Source: an uncultured Candidatus Pelagibacter sp. (GTDB taxonomy: Bacteria; Pseudomonadota; Alphaproteobacteria; Pelagibacterales; Pelagibacteraceae). Taken from it: a stretch of 37,105 nucleotides of DNA. Positions within the stretch are counted from its first letter, which is position 1. Every line of letters starts with the position of its first letter. The position numbers and the translations under genes were made by a program. Positions 26,851 through 37,028 of this stretch are shown here, piece by piece. The notes beneath the pieces are model-generated. The model was not told where the DNA came from and did no database searches. It was given only the letters and a program-made list of their open reading frames with translations. Where the stretch lies: contig CALSWN010000050.1 of the NCBI GenBank assembly GCA_943841085.1, positions 1-37,105 on the forward strand, read 5' to 3'.

Positions 26851-27261
26851 ATGTCAGAAAATATCGAACAAAAATGTTTAGCAAAAGGAGTTAAGCTTAC
26901 TGATCAAAGAAGAATTATTGCCAAGGTAATGTCTGAAGCCAATGATCATCCTGATGTAGATGAACTTTATAATAGAGTTTCAAAAATTGACTCAAAAATT
27001 AGTATTGCAACAGTTTATAGAACAGTAAAGCTTTTTGAAGAGTCAGGAATTTTGACTAAACATGAATTTAAGGGAGGTAAAGCTAGATATGAAGAATTAA
27101 ATGAAGGACATCACGATCATTTAATTGATGTTAAATCAGGAGAAATTATAGAATTTGTTGACGATGAAATTGAAAAACTACAAGAAAAAATTGCTGACAA
27201 ATATGGATATCAGCTAGTGGATCATAAACTAGAATTATATGGGATTAAAAAAAAATCCTAA
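26851..27261 (+). CDS. fur: Fur-family metal-responsive regulator (Fur/Mur type)
   Basis: Fur-family repressors sense iron or manganese. The 136-aa protein has the winged helix (about residues 14-80) with the recognition helix SIATVYRTVKLFEESGI, and the dimerisation domain with the GHHDHLIDV metal-binding block (His87, His88, His90). The C-terminal CxxC zinc site of some Fur proteins is absent, as in many alphaproteobacteria, where this tsaB-linked gene can act as the manganese regulator Mur. Which metal it senses cannot be told here. Its end lies 4 bp before miaB. Confidence 0.92.
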   Translation: MSENIEQKCLAKGVKLTDQRRIIAKVMSEANDHPDVDELYNRVSKIDSKISIATVYRTVKLFEESGILTKHEFKGGKARYEELNEGHHDHLIDVKSGEIIEFVDDEIEKLQEKIADKYGYQLVDHKLELYGIKKKS

Positions 27262-27265
27262 TTTA

Positions 27266-28606
27266 ATGTATAAAAAAATTTATATTAAAACTTTTGGCTG
27301 CCAAATGAATGAATACGACTCAAATCGTATATTTGATACAATTAAAAAAAATGGATATGAAAAAACAGATCAATATGAAGAAGCTGATTGTTATCTTTTG
27401 AATACTTGCCATATAAGAGACAAAGCAAAAGAAAAAGTTTATCACGAAATAGGTAGATTAAAAAAAATTTTTAGAAACAAGAAAAAACCTACTGTAATAA
27501 TAGCAGGATGCGTAGCTCAAGCTGAAAATCAAGAAATGTTAAAAAGAGAACCTTATATTGATATCGTAATTGGTCCACAATCTTATCACAAGATTAATGA
27601 TGTCATATTAAATCATTATAAAAATAAAAAAAAAAAAGAAGAAACTGAATTTGACTCAATTTCAAAATTTAATTACTTAAGTAAAATTGTAAATAAAGAT
27701 AGTAATGTATCTTCATTTTTAACAATACAGGAGGGGTGTGATAAATTTTGTCATTTTTGTGTAGTACCATATACACGAGGCCCTGAATATTCCAGACCAT
27801 TTGATCAAATCATAAAAGAAGCAAAAGAATTAATTCATAATGGTGTTAAAGAAATTATTTTATTAGGCCAGAATGTTAATGCATATAATTATAAGGATGA
27901 AAATAATGAATATAAGTTATCTGATTTATTATATAAACTTGAAAGCTTTGATGAAATAAAAAGAATTAGATATACCACATCTCACCCTAAAGATATGTCC
28001 GAAGACTTAATAAATATTTATAAAAAATCTATTAAATTAATGCCTTTAGTACACTTACCCGTGCAAAGTGGATCTAATAAAATTTTAAAATTAATGAATA
28101 GAAAACATACTATTGAAGAATATTTAATAATTTATAAAAAACTTAAAATGATTAAACCTAATATAGAGTTTTCTAGTGACTTTATCATAGGTTATCCTGA
28201 AGAAGATGATGAAGATTTTAAAATGACAATGGAGCTAATTAACAAAGTAAAATTTATAAATTCTTATTCATTTATTTTTAGTCCAAGACCAGGAACAGTA
28301 GCCGCTGGCCTAACTTTAATAGATAAAAAAAAATCTAAAGAAAGGTTAGAAATAATTCAAAAAAAATTATTTGATTATCAAATAAAAAAAAACAAATCCT
28401 TAGAAGGTAAGGTTTTGAATATTTTAGTGGAAAATAAGATGAAAGATGGAATTAAATTATTTGGTAGGACAGAATATATGACATCAGTAATTTTTGAAGG
28501 TAATGAAGAGTGTATAGGAAAAATTGTACAAGTTGAAATTATAAGTAGTAATCAGAACAGTTTATTTGGTAAATTAATAGATGGTCTCAAAAAAAAGGTA
28601 GCTTAA
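27266..28606 (+). CDS. miaB: tRNA-2-methylthio-N6-dimethylallyladenosine synthase (radical SAM)
   Basis: MiaB adds the methylthio group to i6A37 in tRNAs. I start it at ATG 27266 (MYKKIYIKTFGCQMNEYDSN), dropping nine residues of the track ORF that overlap fur. The N-terminal domain has the three cluster Cys in FGCQMN, LNTCHIRDKA and AGCVAQ; the radical SAM motif is CDKFCHFC (Cys158, 162, 165), followed by VPYTRGPEYSR. A TRAM domain closes the protein. A run of 12 A (27626-27637) lies in frame. It leads the miaB-phoH-ybeY-lnt-metK series, with phoH 2 bp downstream. Confidence 0.97.
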   Translation: MYKKIYIKTFGCQMNEYDSNRIFDTIKKNGYEKTDQYEEADCYLLNTCHIRDKAKEKVYHEIGRLKKIFRNKKKPTVIIAGCVAQAENQEMLKREPYIDIVIGPQSYHKINDVILNHYKNKKKKEETEFDSISKFNYLSKIVNKDSNVSSFLTIQEGCDKFCHFCVVPYTRGPEYSRPFDQIIKEAKELIHNGVKEIILLGQNVNAYNYKDENNEYKLSDLLYKLESFDEIKRIRYTTSHPKDMSEDLINIYKKSIKLMPLVHLPVQSGSNKILKLMNRKHTIEEYLIIYKKLKMIKPNIEFSSDFIIGYPEEDDEDFKMTMELINKVKFINSYSFIFSPRPGTVAAGLTLIDKKKSKERLEIIQKKLFDYQIKKNKSLEGKVLNILVENKMKDGIKLFGRTEYMTSVIFEGNEECIGKIVQVEIISSNQNSLFGKLIDGLKKKVA

Positions 28607-28608
28607 AA

Positions 28609-29610
28609 TTGAATAATACAGTTAAAAAAAAAATTAATTCAACATTAAAATTTGTATATTCAGACAATAATACTTTAAGTGTAATTTTTCACGATAATGA
28701 TTTGTTAATGGGAGTGGTTGGTGAGTTTAATGAAAACTTAAAACAATTGGAAGAAATAGCTGATACAAATTTATATTCTAGAGGGAATTCTATTCTAATA
28801 AAATCAACACCAGAAAAGAATGAGATAGCAAAAAATGCTATTCAATTTTTAGCTAATCAATTCATAAACAATGGTAGTATTGAAAAAAAAGATATAATCT
28901 CATCAGTAGACAAATTTATGATTAAAGAAAAAGTAAAGAATCAAAATATTTCTGACATAATAAAAACACCTAAAAAGTCAGTTATACCAAGATCGGAAAA
29001 GCAAAAAGAGTATGTGAGAGCATTGAGACAAAGTAATATTGTAATTTCGGCCGGACCAGCTGGAACAGGTAAAACTTTTTTAGCAGTCGCAGTTGGTTTA
29101 ACAATGTTACTTGATAAAAAAATTGAAAGAATTATTTTATCAAGACCTGCAGTAGAAGCAGGTGAAAGACTTGGTTTTTTACCAGGAGACATGAAGGAAA
29201 AAGTCGATCCCTACTTAAGACCTCTGTACGACTCACTTTATGATCTTTTCGATTTCGAAAAAATTCAGAGAATGATTGAGATCGGAGATATTGAGATAGC
29301 ACCACTAGCTTTTATGAGAGGAAGAACTTTAAAAAACTCTTTTGCAATTTTAGATGAGGCACAAAATGCTACTGATACGCAAATTAAGATGTTTTTAACT
29401 CGAATAGGAGATAATTCAAAAATAGTAATAAACGGAGACCCCTCTCAAATAGACTTACCAAGTAAAAATATTTCAGGTTTAAATAGATCAAAAAAATTAT
29501 TAGGGCATATAAATGAGATTTCCGTTATAGATTTTGATCATTCTGATGTGGTTAGACACCCCTTGGTATCTAAGATTGTAAAAGCGTATTCAGACCAAGA
29601 AAATGATTAA
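28609..29610 (+). CDS. ybeZ: PhoH-like ATPase (YbeZ)
   Basis: YbeZ is an ATPase/helicase-like partner of the endoribonuclease YbeY. The 333-aa protein has Walker A GPAGTGKT (149-156), a LSRPAVEAGERLGFLPGDM segment, and Walker B AILDEAQNAT. The start is a TTG at 28609, two bases after the miaB stop; the next ATG would cut into the N-terminal domain, so TTG is preferred. The 3' end overlaps ybeY by 8 bp. This is the conserved miaB-ybeZ-ybeY order. Confidence 0.94.
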   Translation: MNNTVKKKINSTLKFVYSDNNTLSVIFHDNDLLMGVVGEFNENLKQLEEIADTNLYSRGNSILIKSTPEKNEIAKNAIQFLANQFINNGSIEKKDIISSVDKFMIKEKVKNQNISDIIKTPKKSVIPRSEKQKEYVRALRQSNIVISAGPAGTGKTFLAVAVGLTMLLDKKIERIILSRPAVEAGERLGFLPGDMKEKVDPYLRPLYDSLYDLFDFEKIQRMIEIGDIEIAPLAFMRGRTLKNSFAILDEAQNATDTQIKMFLTRIGDNSKIVINGDPSQIDLPSKNISGLNRSKKLLGHINEISVIDFDHSDVVRHPLVSKIVKAYSDQEND

Positions 29611-30073
29611 TGTTGATGTAGTTTCAGAGAACATTCTTTGGAATAAAAAAATTAAAAATAAAGATATTTTTTTTCGTAATTTAGTAAAATTTTTTCCAAA
29701 AAAATATAAGTTTACTGGAAAAAAAATAAGTCTAACTATTTTATTATCCGATAATAAAAAAATTAAAAAACTTAATAAAGATTTTAGAAATAGAAATAAA
29801 CCTACTGATGTTTTATCTTTTCCTTTTGAAAAAAAACTTGATCTAAAAAAAAATAACTACTTAGGAGATATAGTGATTAGTTATGAATTTATGAATAAAC
29901 CAAAAAATTTAGATATTTTAAAATTTAAAGACAAGGTTATAAAAATTTTTATCCACGGTTTTCTTCATTTATTAGGCCATGACCACATTAAGCTTAAAGA
30001 TTTTAAAAAAATGATTAAAGAGGAAGATAAGATTTATAAACTTATAAAAAAAAAGATTATCAAAATTGTTTAA
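29603..30073 (+). CDS. ybeY: Endoribonuclease YbeY (16S rRNA 3' maturation)
   Basis: YbeY is a metal-dependent RNase involved in 16S rRNA 3'-end processing and ribosome quality control. The 156-aa product has RNRNKPTDVLSFPF, the family signature, and the zinc ligands in HGFLHLLGHDH (His118, His122, His128). It overlaps ybeZ by 8 bp upstream and lnt by 8 bp downstream, so the three are likely translationally coupled. The gene usually between ybeY and lnt (corC/ybeX) is missing. Confidence 0.96.
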   Translation: MINVDVVSENILWNKKIKNKDIFFRNLVKFFPKKYKFTGKKISLTILLSDNKKIKKLNKDFRNRNKPTDVLSFPFEKKLDLKKNNYLGDIVISYEFMNKPKNLDILKFKDKVIKIFIHGFLHLLGHDHIKLKDFKKMIKEEDKIYKLIKKKIIKIV

Positions 30074-31610
30074 AAAAAAACTTTTAAAATTTCTATATAT
30101 ATTTTTTTTAGGAGCAGTGAGTTCTTATAGTTTACCACCTTATAATTATTTTATAATTAATTTTTTTACATTTTCTTTATTTTTTATGTTTCTTTTTGTT
30201 GAAAGAAAAAAAACTTATGACAATCAGTCTTTTTTTAAATATGGATGGTTTTTTGGATTTGGATATTTTTTATTTAGTTTATATTGGATAGCTATATCAT
30301 TAACATTTGATGAAAATTTTAAGTTTTTAATACCAATAGCTATAATTCTATTACCTGCATTTTTAGCTACATTTTACGGCTTATTAAGTTATTTATTTTC
30401 AATTCTATATTCTAAAAATGTAATTAGTAATTTTTTCTTATTTTCAGTTTTATTTGGAACAATTGAATTTATTAGAAGCAGTATACTTACAGGTTTTCCT
30501 TGGAATTTAATTTCTTTTAGTTTTTCAGAGAACATTTATTTTATACAAGTTCTTTCGTTAATTGGCACTTATTCTTTTAATTTAATCTGTATATCTATAT
30601 TCTCATTGCCAGCTTTATTTGTATTAAGAAAAACAAATAAAGAGATTATTGTTTTTTTATCTTTTATAACAATTTCAATATCTTTTTTAATTTTTGGAAT
30701 TTCAAAGAATAATGAATTTAAATCATTAACAAGTTTTAAAAATGATTTTATAATTAGAGCTATTTCATCTAATATTAATCTGGATCGATTTTATTCAAAC
30801 CAAGATGAGCCAATGATAGTTGATGAATTAATTTTATTAAGCAATACAGAAAAAAAAATTCCTGTAATTTATTTATGGCCAGAAGGAATTATTCCAGACA
30901 GTTATATGAAAGATATGAATTTTTATAAAGATTTGTTTTTGAATAATTTTAAAAAAGACGATCTGATTATAATAGGAATGAATAGTGTTGAAAAAAAAAA
31001 TAATGAAGATTTATTATTTAACACGATGGTCATATTTAATAATAAGTTAGATATTATCCAAAGCTATAACAAAGTTAATTTGGTGCCATTTGGTGAGTTT
31101 ATACCTTTTGAGAATATATTGAGTTTAATAGGCTTTAAAACAATAACCAATAGCTATCAATCTTTTTCTAAAGGGAATAATCGCACACCGTTTAATATTA
31201 AAATAAAAGAAAAAATTCTAAAATTACTTCCTTTAATTTGCTATGAAATAATCTATTCAGGAAAATTGTCTAAAAATAATGATTTTGATTATATCATTAA
31301 TATTTCAGAAGATGGTTGGTTTGGCAACTCTGTTGGACCAGAGCAACACTTCGCTCATAGTATATTTAGATCTATTGAAAGTGGGAAGTATATAATTAGA
31401 TCTGCTAATAATGGTATTTCAGCAATTATAAACCCTATGGGCGTCATTGAAAAAAAAATAGAATTAGGATCAACAGGATATGTTGATTTTAAAGAAAGAA
31501 AGTTGCTTAAACCAACTCCTTTTATGCTATATGGGAATAAAATCTTTTTAATATTAATTTTAATATATATTTTTTTAATTTTTTCATTTAATAAGCTTAA
31601 AAATGAGTAA
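30066..31610 (+). CDS. lnt: Apolipoprotein N-acyltransferase
   Basis: Lnt adds the third acyl chain to lipoproteins in the inner membrane. The 514-aa protein has about six membrane helices in its first 215 residues and one at the C-terminus, around a nitrilase-like periplasmic domain. The catalytic triad is visible as Glu273 in LWPEGIIP, Lys336 in [12 protein letters not shown] and Cys392 in LICYEIIY; these lie close to E. coli E267, K335 and C387. The start is TTG at 30066, within the ybeY stop region. It matters for the several lipoproteins in this window (LptE, DUF3576, BON, deacetylase). Confidence 0.97.
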   Translation: MFKKKLLKFLYIFFLGAVSSYSLPPYNYFIINFFTFSLFFMFLFVERKKTYDNQSFFKYGWFFGFGYFLFSLYWIAISLTFDENFKFLIPIAIILLPAFLATFYGLLSYLFSILYSKNVISNFFLFSVLFGTIEFIRSSILTGFPWNLISFSFSENIYFIQVLSLIGTYSFNLICISIFSLPALFVLRKTNKEIIVFLSFITISISFLIFGISKNNEFKSLTSFKNDFIIRAISSNINLDRFYSNQDEPMIVDELILLSNTEKKIPVIYLWPEGIIPDSYMKDMNFYKDLFLNNFKKDDLIIIGMNSVEKKNNEDLLFNTMVIFNNKLDIIQSYNKVNLVPFGEFIPFENILSLIGFKTITNSYQSFSKGNNRTPFNIKIKEKILKLLPLICYEIIYSGKLSKNNDFDYIINISEDGWFGNSVGPEQHFAHSIFRSIESGKYIIRSANNGISAIINPMGVIEKKIELGSTGYVDFKERKLLKPTPFMLYGNKIFLILILIYIFLIFSFNKLKNE

Positions 31611-32772
31611 CCTAAAAAATTTTTTATTTACAAGTGAATCTGTTTCTGAGGGGCATCCAGATAAAGTATCAGATCGTATATCAGATATGGTAGTAGATAG
31701 TTATCTTTCACAAGACCCATTTTCCAGAGTAGCTTGTGAAACATTAACAACTACAAATAAAGTTGTTCTTGCAGGTGAAGTTCGTGGTCCAGAGATTAAA
31801 GATAAAGATCTTATACAAAGAGTCAGAGAATGTATTAAAGATATTGGCTATGACCAAGAAGGTTTTACTTGGAGGGAGGCAACAAAAGTAGAAAGTCACC
31901 TTCATTCACAATCTGCTGATATTGCAATGGGAGTAGATTCTTCAGGCAACAAAGATGAAGGAGCTGGTGATCAAGGAATAATGTTTGGATATGCTTGCAA
32001 TGAAACAGAAGAATTAATGCCAGCACCTATCCATTATTCTCATAAAATTTTAAGACTTATGGCAAAGGATAGGAAATCAGGAATATTAAAAAATATAGAA
32101 CCTGATTCAAAAAGCCAAGTTACTTTTGAATACATTGACGGAAAACCAACAAAAGTAAAATCAGTTGTAATATCTTCACAGCATTCAGCCGATGTCGACC
32201 AAACTAAAGTAAGAGAATTGTTAAGACCATATATGTTAAAATCTATTCCAGAAATTTTTTTAAATGATTTTGATGAAAAAGAGTTTTATGTAAACCCTAC
32301 TGGAAATTTTGTAATAGGCGGACCAGATGGAGATTGTGGATTAACAGGAAGAAAAATTATTGTTGATACTTATGGTGGAGCAGCGCCTCATGGTGGAGGA
32401 GCCTTTTCTGGAAAAGACCCAACAAAAGTTGATAGATCAGCAGCTTATGCAGCAAGATATATTGCAAAAAATGTTGTCGCCTCAAATATAGCTGAAAAAT
32501 GCTTAATTCAACTGGCTTATGCAATTGGAGTATCTAAACCCTTGTCAATTTATGTAGATTTATTTGATAATGATTTAGAAAAAAATAAGTTTGTATCAGA
32601 TAAAATTTCTCAAAATTTTGATTTAAGCCCAAGAGGAATAAGAGAGATGCTAGGGCTAAATAAACCAATTTATGAAAAAACCTCAGCCTACGGACACTTT
32701 GGTAGAATACCAGAGGCAAATGGATCATTTTCATGGGAAAATACTGATAAAAAAAGCATTTTTTCTAAATAG
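31603..32772 (+). CDS. metK: S-adenosylmethionine synthetase
   Basis: MetK makes SAM from methionine and ATP. The 389-aa protein has [15 protein letters not shown] at the N-terminus, [16 protein letters not shown] (signature 1) and [19 protein letters not shown] (signature 2). It overlaps lnt by 8 bp, so it is the last gene of the miaB series. No room exists for a SAM riboswitch in front of it. Downstream, the trmB and rimP genes that follow in many alphaproteobacteria are absent; instead a 97-bp gap leads to nusA. Confidence 0.98.
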   Translation: MSNLKNFLFTSESVSEGHPDKVSDRISDMVVDSYLSQDPFSRVACETLTTTNKVVLAGEVRGPEIKDKDLIQRVRECIKDIGYDQEGFTWREATKVESHLHSQSADIAMGVDSSGNKDEGAGDQGIMFGYACNETEELMPAPIHYSHKILRLMAKDRKSGILKNIEPDSKSQVTFEYIDGKPTKVKSVVISSQHSADVDQTKVRELLRPYMLKSIPEIFLNDFDEKEFYVNPTGNFVIGGPDGDCGLTGRKIIVDTYGGAAPHGGGAFSGKDPTKVDRSAAYAARYIAKNVVASNIAEKCLIQLAYAIGVSKPLSIYVDLFDNDLEKNKFVSDKISQNFDLSPRGIREMLGLNKPIYEKTSAYGHFGRIPEANGSFSWENTDKKSIFSK

Positions 32773-32778
32773 TTGCTA

Positions 32779-32813
32779 TTGAATTAAAAAAAAATCTTTA
32801 TATATTGCTTTTA
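32779..32813 (+). promoter_or_regulatory. Candidate promoter for nusA-infB-rbfA-rpsO
   Basis: TTGAAT (32779-32784) and TATATT (32801-32806) with a 16-bp spacer give a plausible sigma-70 promoter (four and five of six to consensus). It lies just after the metK stop. A start near 32813 would give a leader of about 57 nt that contains the terminator-like hairpin. The region is so AT-rich that chance matches are common. Confidence 0.4.
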
Positions 32814-32827
32814 CATTATTGAAATTA

Positions 32828-32855
32828 CAAAATGGGCCTACGCCCATTTTTTTTT
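32828..32855 (+). terminator. Terminator/attenuator hairpin directly in front of the nusA ribosome-binding site
   Basis: AATGGGC (32831-32837) pairs with GCCCATT (32842-32848) around a CTAC loop, and nine T (32847-32855) follow. The GGAG ribosome-binding site of nusA starts at the next base (32856), 10 bases before the ATG. It can end metK transcripts, and it also lies in any nusA leader made from the candidate promoter upstream, where NusA itself could increase termination. The form and position recall the leader hairpins known before rimP-nusA operons. Confidence 0.8.
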
Positions 32856-32869
32856 GGAGCAAATAAAAA

Positions 32870-34423
32870 ATGTTAAATAGAAGATCAGATAAATTAGAAT
32901 TATTAAGAATAGCTGAAGCAGTAGCTTTAGAAAAATCTATCGATAAAGAGTTAATTATAGAGTCAATGGAAACTGGTATTGCAAAAGCTGCAAAGTCTAA
33001 ATTTGGTCAAGAAAACGAAATTAAAGTTTTAATAAACAGAGATAATGGTGAGATTGGCATTTTTAGAAAATTAATTATTGTAGAAAATCCAGAAAATACA
33101 AATACTGAAATCAGTCTCAGTGATGCAGTAATTTTAAATGAACAAAATAATGATAAAAAAATTGGAGATGAAATTTTACAACCATTGCCATCTTTTGATT
33201 TTGGAAGAATAGCTGCCCAGACAGCGAAGCAAGTTATCAGTTTTAACGTAAGAGAAGCAGAGCGTGAAAGACAATATAATGATTTTATAGAAAAAAAAGA
33301 TACAATCTTAAGTGGTATTGTTAAACGTTTAGAGTTTGGAAATGTAATAGTAGATTTAGGAAGAACTGAAGCAATAATTCAAAAAAATGAGATGATTCCT
33401 AGAGAAAACATTAAAGCAGGCGACAGAGTTAAAGCGTACTGTTATGATGTAAGAAGAGAAACAAGAGGACAACAAATATTTTTATCAAGAGCTCATCCAA
33501 AATTTATGGAAGGATTGTTTATTCAAGAAGTTCCTGAAATTTATGATGGTTTAATTCAGATTAAATCATCAGCTAGAGATCCTGGAAGTAGAGCAAAAAT
33601 TTGTGTTAAGGCAGTAGATACTTCATTAGATCCAGTAGGAGCTTGTGTTGGAATGAGAGGGTCAAGAGTTCAAGCAGTAGTTAATGAATTGCAAGGAGAA
33701 AAAATTGATATCGTTAATTGGTCAGAAGATCCTGCTATTGTAGTTTCAAATGCATTATCTCCAGCTGAAGTTCAAAGAGTAAATGTTGATAGTGAAGCAA
33801 AAAAACTAGATGTTATTTTAACTGAAGAAAATCTTAGTAAAGCGATTGGTCGTAGAGGTCAAAATGTAAGATTGGCTACAAAGTTATTAAATTATGAGAT
33901 TAATATAATGACAGATGCAGAAGACTCAGAAAGAAGACAATCGGAATTTAAAGAAAAAACAGAAAATTTTGTAAAGAACTTAGAGTTAGATGAAACTTTA
34001 GGACAACTACTTGTAGCTGAAGGATTTTCTTCAATCTCAGATATTAAAGATAGTACGCCTGAAAGTTTAACAAAAATTGAAGGAATAGAGGAAGATACAG
34101 CTATTGCGTTGATAGATAGAGCAAAAGAGTTTTATTTGAAAGATCAAGAGGACATTACAAAAAGAATTAAAGATTTAGGATTACAGGATGATCTTATTAA
34201 TCACAAAGGGTTGACACCAGGAATGTTAGTTACTCTAGGAGAACAAAAAATTTTAAGACTAGAGGATTTTGCTGACCTTGCATCAGATGAGCTAACAGGT
34301 GATTATGACATTATAAAAGGAGAAAGAGTTAAAATTCAAGGTTATCTTGAAGATTTTGCATTATCAAAGGCAGAAGCAGATGAGTTAATTATGTCAGCAA
34401 GAAATATAATTTATAAAGATTGA
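32870..34423 (+). CDS. nusA: Transcription termination/antitermination factor NusA
   Basis: NusA binds RNA polymerase and modulates pausing, termination and antitermination. The 517-aa protein has an N-terminal polymerase-binding domain (MLNRRSDKLELLRIAEAVAL), an S1 domain around ILSGIVKRLEFGNVIVDLG (about residues 145-200), two KH domains with DPVGACVGMRGSRVQAVV and LSKAIGRRGQNVRLATKLL, and two C-terminal helix-hairpin-helix repeats (around GFSSISDI and DFADLASDEL). The GGAG site 10 bp upstream fixes the ATG. It leads nusA-infB-rbfA-rpsO. The usual rimP before it and ylxR after it are absent. Confidence 0.98.
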   Translation: MLNRRSDKLELLRIAEAVALEKSIDKELIIESMETGIAKAAKSKFGQENEIKVLINRDNGEIGIFRKLIIVENPENTNTEISLSDAVILNEQNNDKKIGDEILQPLPSFDFGRIAAQTAKQVISFNVREAERERQYNDFIEKKDTILSGIVKRLEFGNVIVDLGRTEAIIQKNEMIPRENIKAGDRVKAYCYDVRRETRGQQIFLSRAHPKFMEGLFIQEVPEIYDGLIQIKSSARDPGSRAKICVKAVDTSLDPVGACVGMRGSRVQAVVNELQGEKIDIVNWSEDPAIVVSNALSPAEVQRVNVDSEAKKLDVILTEENLSKAIGRRGQNVRLATKLLNYEINIMTDAEDSERRQSEFKEKTENFVKNLELDETLGQLLVAEGFSSISDIKDSTPESLTKIEGIEEDTAIALIDRAKEFYLKDQEDITKRIKDLGLQDDLINHKGLTPGMLVTLGEQKILRLEDFADLASDELTGDYDIIKGERVKIQGYLEDFALSKAEADELIMSARNIIYKD

Positions 34424-34433
34424 GTAATGAAAT

Positions 34434-36647
34434 ATGGAAAAAAAGAAATCAAAATTATCACTTTCAGGCATCGCCAAGAAGTCAATAAAAAACATAGAGT
34501 TAGCAAAAACACAAAGTAAAAATTCAGTTGTAATTGAAAAAAAAGCAAACAAATTTTCTCCTAAGGGTAACTTAAGTAAACCAGGAGGTATAAAATCAAA
34601 GCCAATAGTAAACTCTACAAATAGTTTTATTCAAAGAAAAACTTCAGCATCTAAAACATCTTCACCAATTACAAATGATTATGAAAGACGTAAATTAGCT
34701 GAGCAAAGAGCTACTAGGAGACTTAAAGGTGAGTCTTCAGAAAAAGGAAAATCTGATAATAAGAAAAGAGAAAAAAAACTTACGGTTTCAAGGGCTTTAA
34801 GTGATGAGATTGAAGCTAGGTCAAGAAGTATGGCTTCACTAAAAAGAGCAAAGTTGAAAGAAAATAGAGAACTTACTAAAGAAGAAATTCAAGAGAAATT
34901 AAAACCAATAAAAAGAGATGTAAACATCCCTGAAGCTATAACAGTTAGAGAATTAGCTAATAGAATGGCTGAACAATCAAGCAATGTTATTAAACATTTA
35001 TTTGGAATGGGTGTAACTGTTACAATTAATCAAACATTAGCAGCTGATACTGCTGAATATTTGGTAAAAGAATTTGGTCATAATCCTATAAGAGAGGAAA
35101 AAGCTGAAGAAATTATTAAAAAGATTAAAGAAACACGGTCTGAAAATTTAAAAAATAGACCACCAATAGTAACTGTAATGGGACATGTAGATCATGGTAA
35201 AACTTCAGTTTTAGATGTTTTAAGAAGTGCTAACGTTGTGTCAGGAGAGTTTGGAGGAATAACTCAACATATTGGTGCATACCAAATAGAACATCAATCC
35301 AATAAGATTACTTTTATAGATACACCAGGTCATGCTGCATTTACTGAAATGAGAGCAAGAGGATCAAAATTAACTGACGTAGTGGTATTAGTTGTTGCAG
35401 CTGATGATGGTGTAAAGCCACAAACAATAGAGTCTATTAAACACGCCAAAGCAGCAAACGTTCCTATTGTAGTGGCAATAAACAAATGTGATTTACCAGA
35501 AGCTGACCCACAAAAAATTAAAAATCAATTATTAGAGTATGAGTTAATTGCAGAAGATTTGTCAGGAGATACTTTAATGGTTGAAATTTCAGCAAAGACA
35601 AAAAAAAATTTGGATAAACTAGTAGAATCTATCGTTTTACAAGCTGAAATATTAGATTTAAAAACTGATTTTGAGTCAAAAGCAACAGGTATAGTTTTAG
35701 AGTCAAAAATTGATGTAGGAAGAGGTGCGGTAGCAACTGTAGTGGTTACCTCAGGAACAATTAAAAAAGGTGATTTTTTTGTAAGTGGATTAAAGTGGGG
35801 AAAGGTAAGAGCTTTAATTAATGACAAAGGTCAAAACATTAATCAAGCACCACCATCATCACCAGTAGAAATTTTAGGTATAAATGGTGCAGCGAAATCT
35901 GGAGATGATTTTATTGTTTTAGAATCAGAAAAAGAAGCAAAAACTTTAAGCGAAAATAGAGCTGAAGAAAATAAAAGTGGAGGAAATCCTTTAACATTTG
36001 CCACTCAAGATTCTGCTTTTGCTGATAAATCTATTGATGAATTAAACATTATAGTAAAATCAGATGTTCATGGATCATCTGAAGCAATCAAAAGTGCTAT
36101 TAATCAAATTACACATGATGAAGTTAAAGCAAAGATTATTTTATCAGATATTGGTATGATAACTGAAACTGACGTTACATTAGCAAAAGCATCAAGTGCA
36201 GTGTTAATAGCCTTTAATGTTAAGCCAAGTAAAGAAGCAAAAAAATTAGCTGAAAATGAAAAAATTCATATTGCTTCTTACAATATAATTTATGAAGTTT
36301 TGGATTATATAAAACAGAAAATGTCAGGATTACTTGCTCCAGATATACAGGAAAAAATTACTGGAACAGCACAGATTTTAGAAATATTTAAAGTTTCAGG
36401 AACAGGAAAAGTTGCTGGGTCAAAAGTTACAGAGGGAGAGATAGTTAGTGGATCAGATGCCAGAGTTATTAGGGACGGATCAATTATATACACAGGAAAA
36501 ATTAGCACTATTTTTAGAGAAAAAAATCAGGCCAAACAGGTAAGTAATGGTCAAGAATGTGGAATAACACTTAAAGACTTTATAGATTTTCAAAAAAACG
36601 ATACAATTGAAGCTTATAGCACTACTTCAACAGAGAGAATGATATAA
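34434..36647 (+). CDS. infB: Translation initiation factor IF-2
   Basis: IF-2 is the GTPase that places fMet-tRNA on the 30S subunit and joins the subunits. The 737-aa protein is at the short end for proteobacteria because the Lys/Ser-rich N-terminal region is brief. IF2_N follows at [20 protein letters not shown], then the G domain with GHVDHGKT (from about residue 250), DTPGHAAF and NKCD, and domains II to IV ending [14 protein letters not shown]. It is 10 bp after nusA and overlaps the rbfA start by 1 bp (TAATG). Confidence 0.99.
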   Translation: MEKKKSKLSLSGIAKKSIKNIELAKTQSKNSVVIEKKANKFSPKGNLSKPGGIKSKPIVNSTNSFIQRKTSASKTSSPITNDYERRKLAEQRATRRLKGESSEKGKSDNKKREKKLTVSRALSDEIEARSRSMASLKRAKLKENRELTKEEIQEKLKPIKRDVNIPEAITVRELANRMAEQSSNVIKHLFGMGVTVTINQTLAADTAEYLVKEFGHNPIREEKAEEIIKKIKETRSENLKNRPPIVTVMGHVDHGKTSVLDVLRSANVVSGEFGGITQHIGAYQIEHQSNKITFIDTPGHAAFTEMRARGSKLTDVVVLVVAADDGVKPQTIESIKHAKAANVPIVVAINKCDLPEADPQKIKNQLLEYELIAEDLSGDTLMVEISAKTKKNLDKLVESIVLQAEILDLKTDFESKATGIVLESKIDVGRGAVATVVVTSGTIKKGDFFVSGLKWGKVRALINDKGQNINQAPPSSPVEILGINGAAKSGDDFIVLESEKEAKTLSENRAEENKSGGNPLTFATQDSAFADKSIDELNIIVKSDVHGSSEAIKSAINQITHDEVKAKIILSDIGMITETDVTLAKASSAVLIAFNVKPSKEAKKLAENEKIHIASYNIIYEVLDYIKQKMSGLLAPDIQEKITGTAQILEIFKVSGTGKVAGSKVTEGEIVSGSDARVIRDGSIIYTGKISTIFREKNQAKQVSNGQECGITLKDFIDFQKNDTIEAYSTTSTERMI

Positions 36648-37015
36648 TGGCTGATAGAATAGGTAAACCAATATCACAGAGGCAATTGCGTGTTGGAGAG
36701 ATGATTAAGCAATCTTTAGGCATGATTTTTTCTAGAAATGAGGCTAAGGTGCCGAATTTAGAAACTAACACTATTACGGTTACGGAAGTAAAAATGAGTC
36801 AAGATCTTAAAATTGCAAAAGCTTATGTATTACCCCTAGGAGGAAAAGATACAGAAGAAGTTATAAAAAAATTAAAAGAGTATTCTTTTTTAATAAGAAA
36901 AGTTTTGTCAAAAAAAATAATTATGAAATATTTGCCAAAGATACTTTTTGCTAAAGATGATTCTTTTGAATATGCAGAAAAAATTGAAAATTTAATAAAA
37001 CAATCAAATAAATAG
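36647..37015 (+). CDS. rbfA: Ribosome-binding factor A
   Basis: RbfA helps mature the 30S subunit, acting at the 5' end of 16S rRNA. The 122-aa protein has SQRQLRVGEMIKQSLG near the start, TITVTEVKMSQDLKIAKAYV in the KH-like core, and MKYLPKILFAKDDSFEYAEKI, the typical C-terminal signature region. It overlaps infB by 1 bp. The truB gene that normally follows is missing; rpsO starts 14 bp after the rbfA stop. Confidence 0.97.
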   Translation: MADRIGKPISQRQLRVGEMIKQSLGMIFSRNEAKVPNLETNTITVTEVKMSQDLKIAKAYVLPLGGKDTEEVIKKLKEYSFLIRKVLSKKIIMKYLPKILFAKDDSFEYAEKIENLIKQSNK

Positions 37016-37028
37016 GAAAAAAAATAGT

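Noticed and set aside
31560-31610. SAM riboswitch before metK
   Set aside because: metK overlaps lnt by 8 bp, so there is no leader to hold one, and no fitting fold was seen in the end of lnt.
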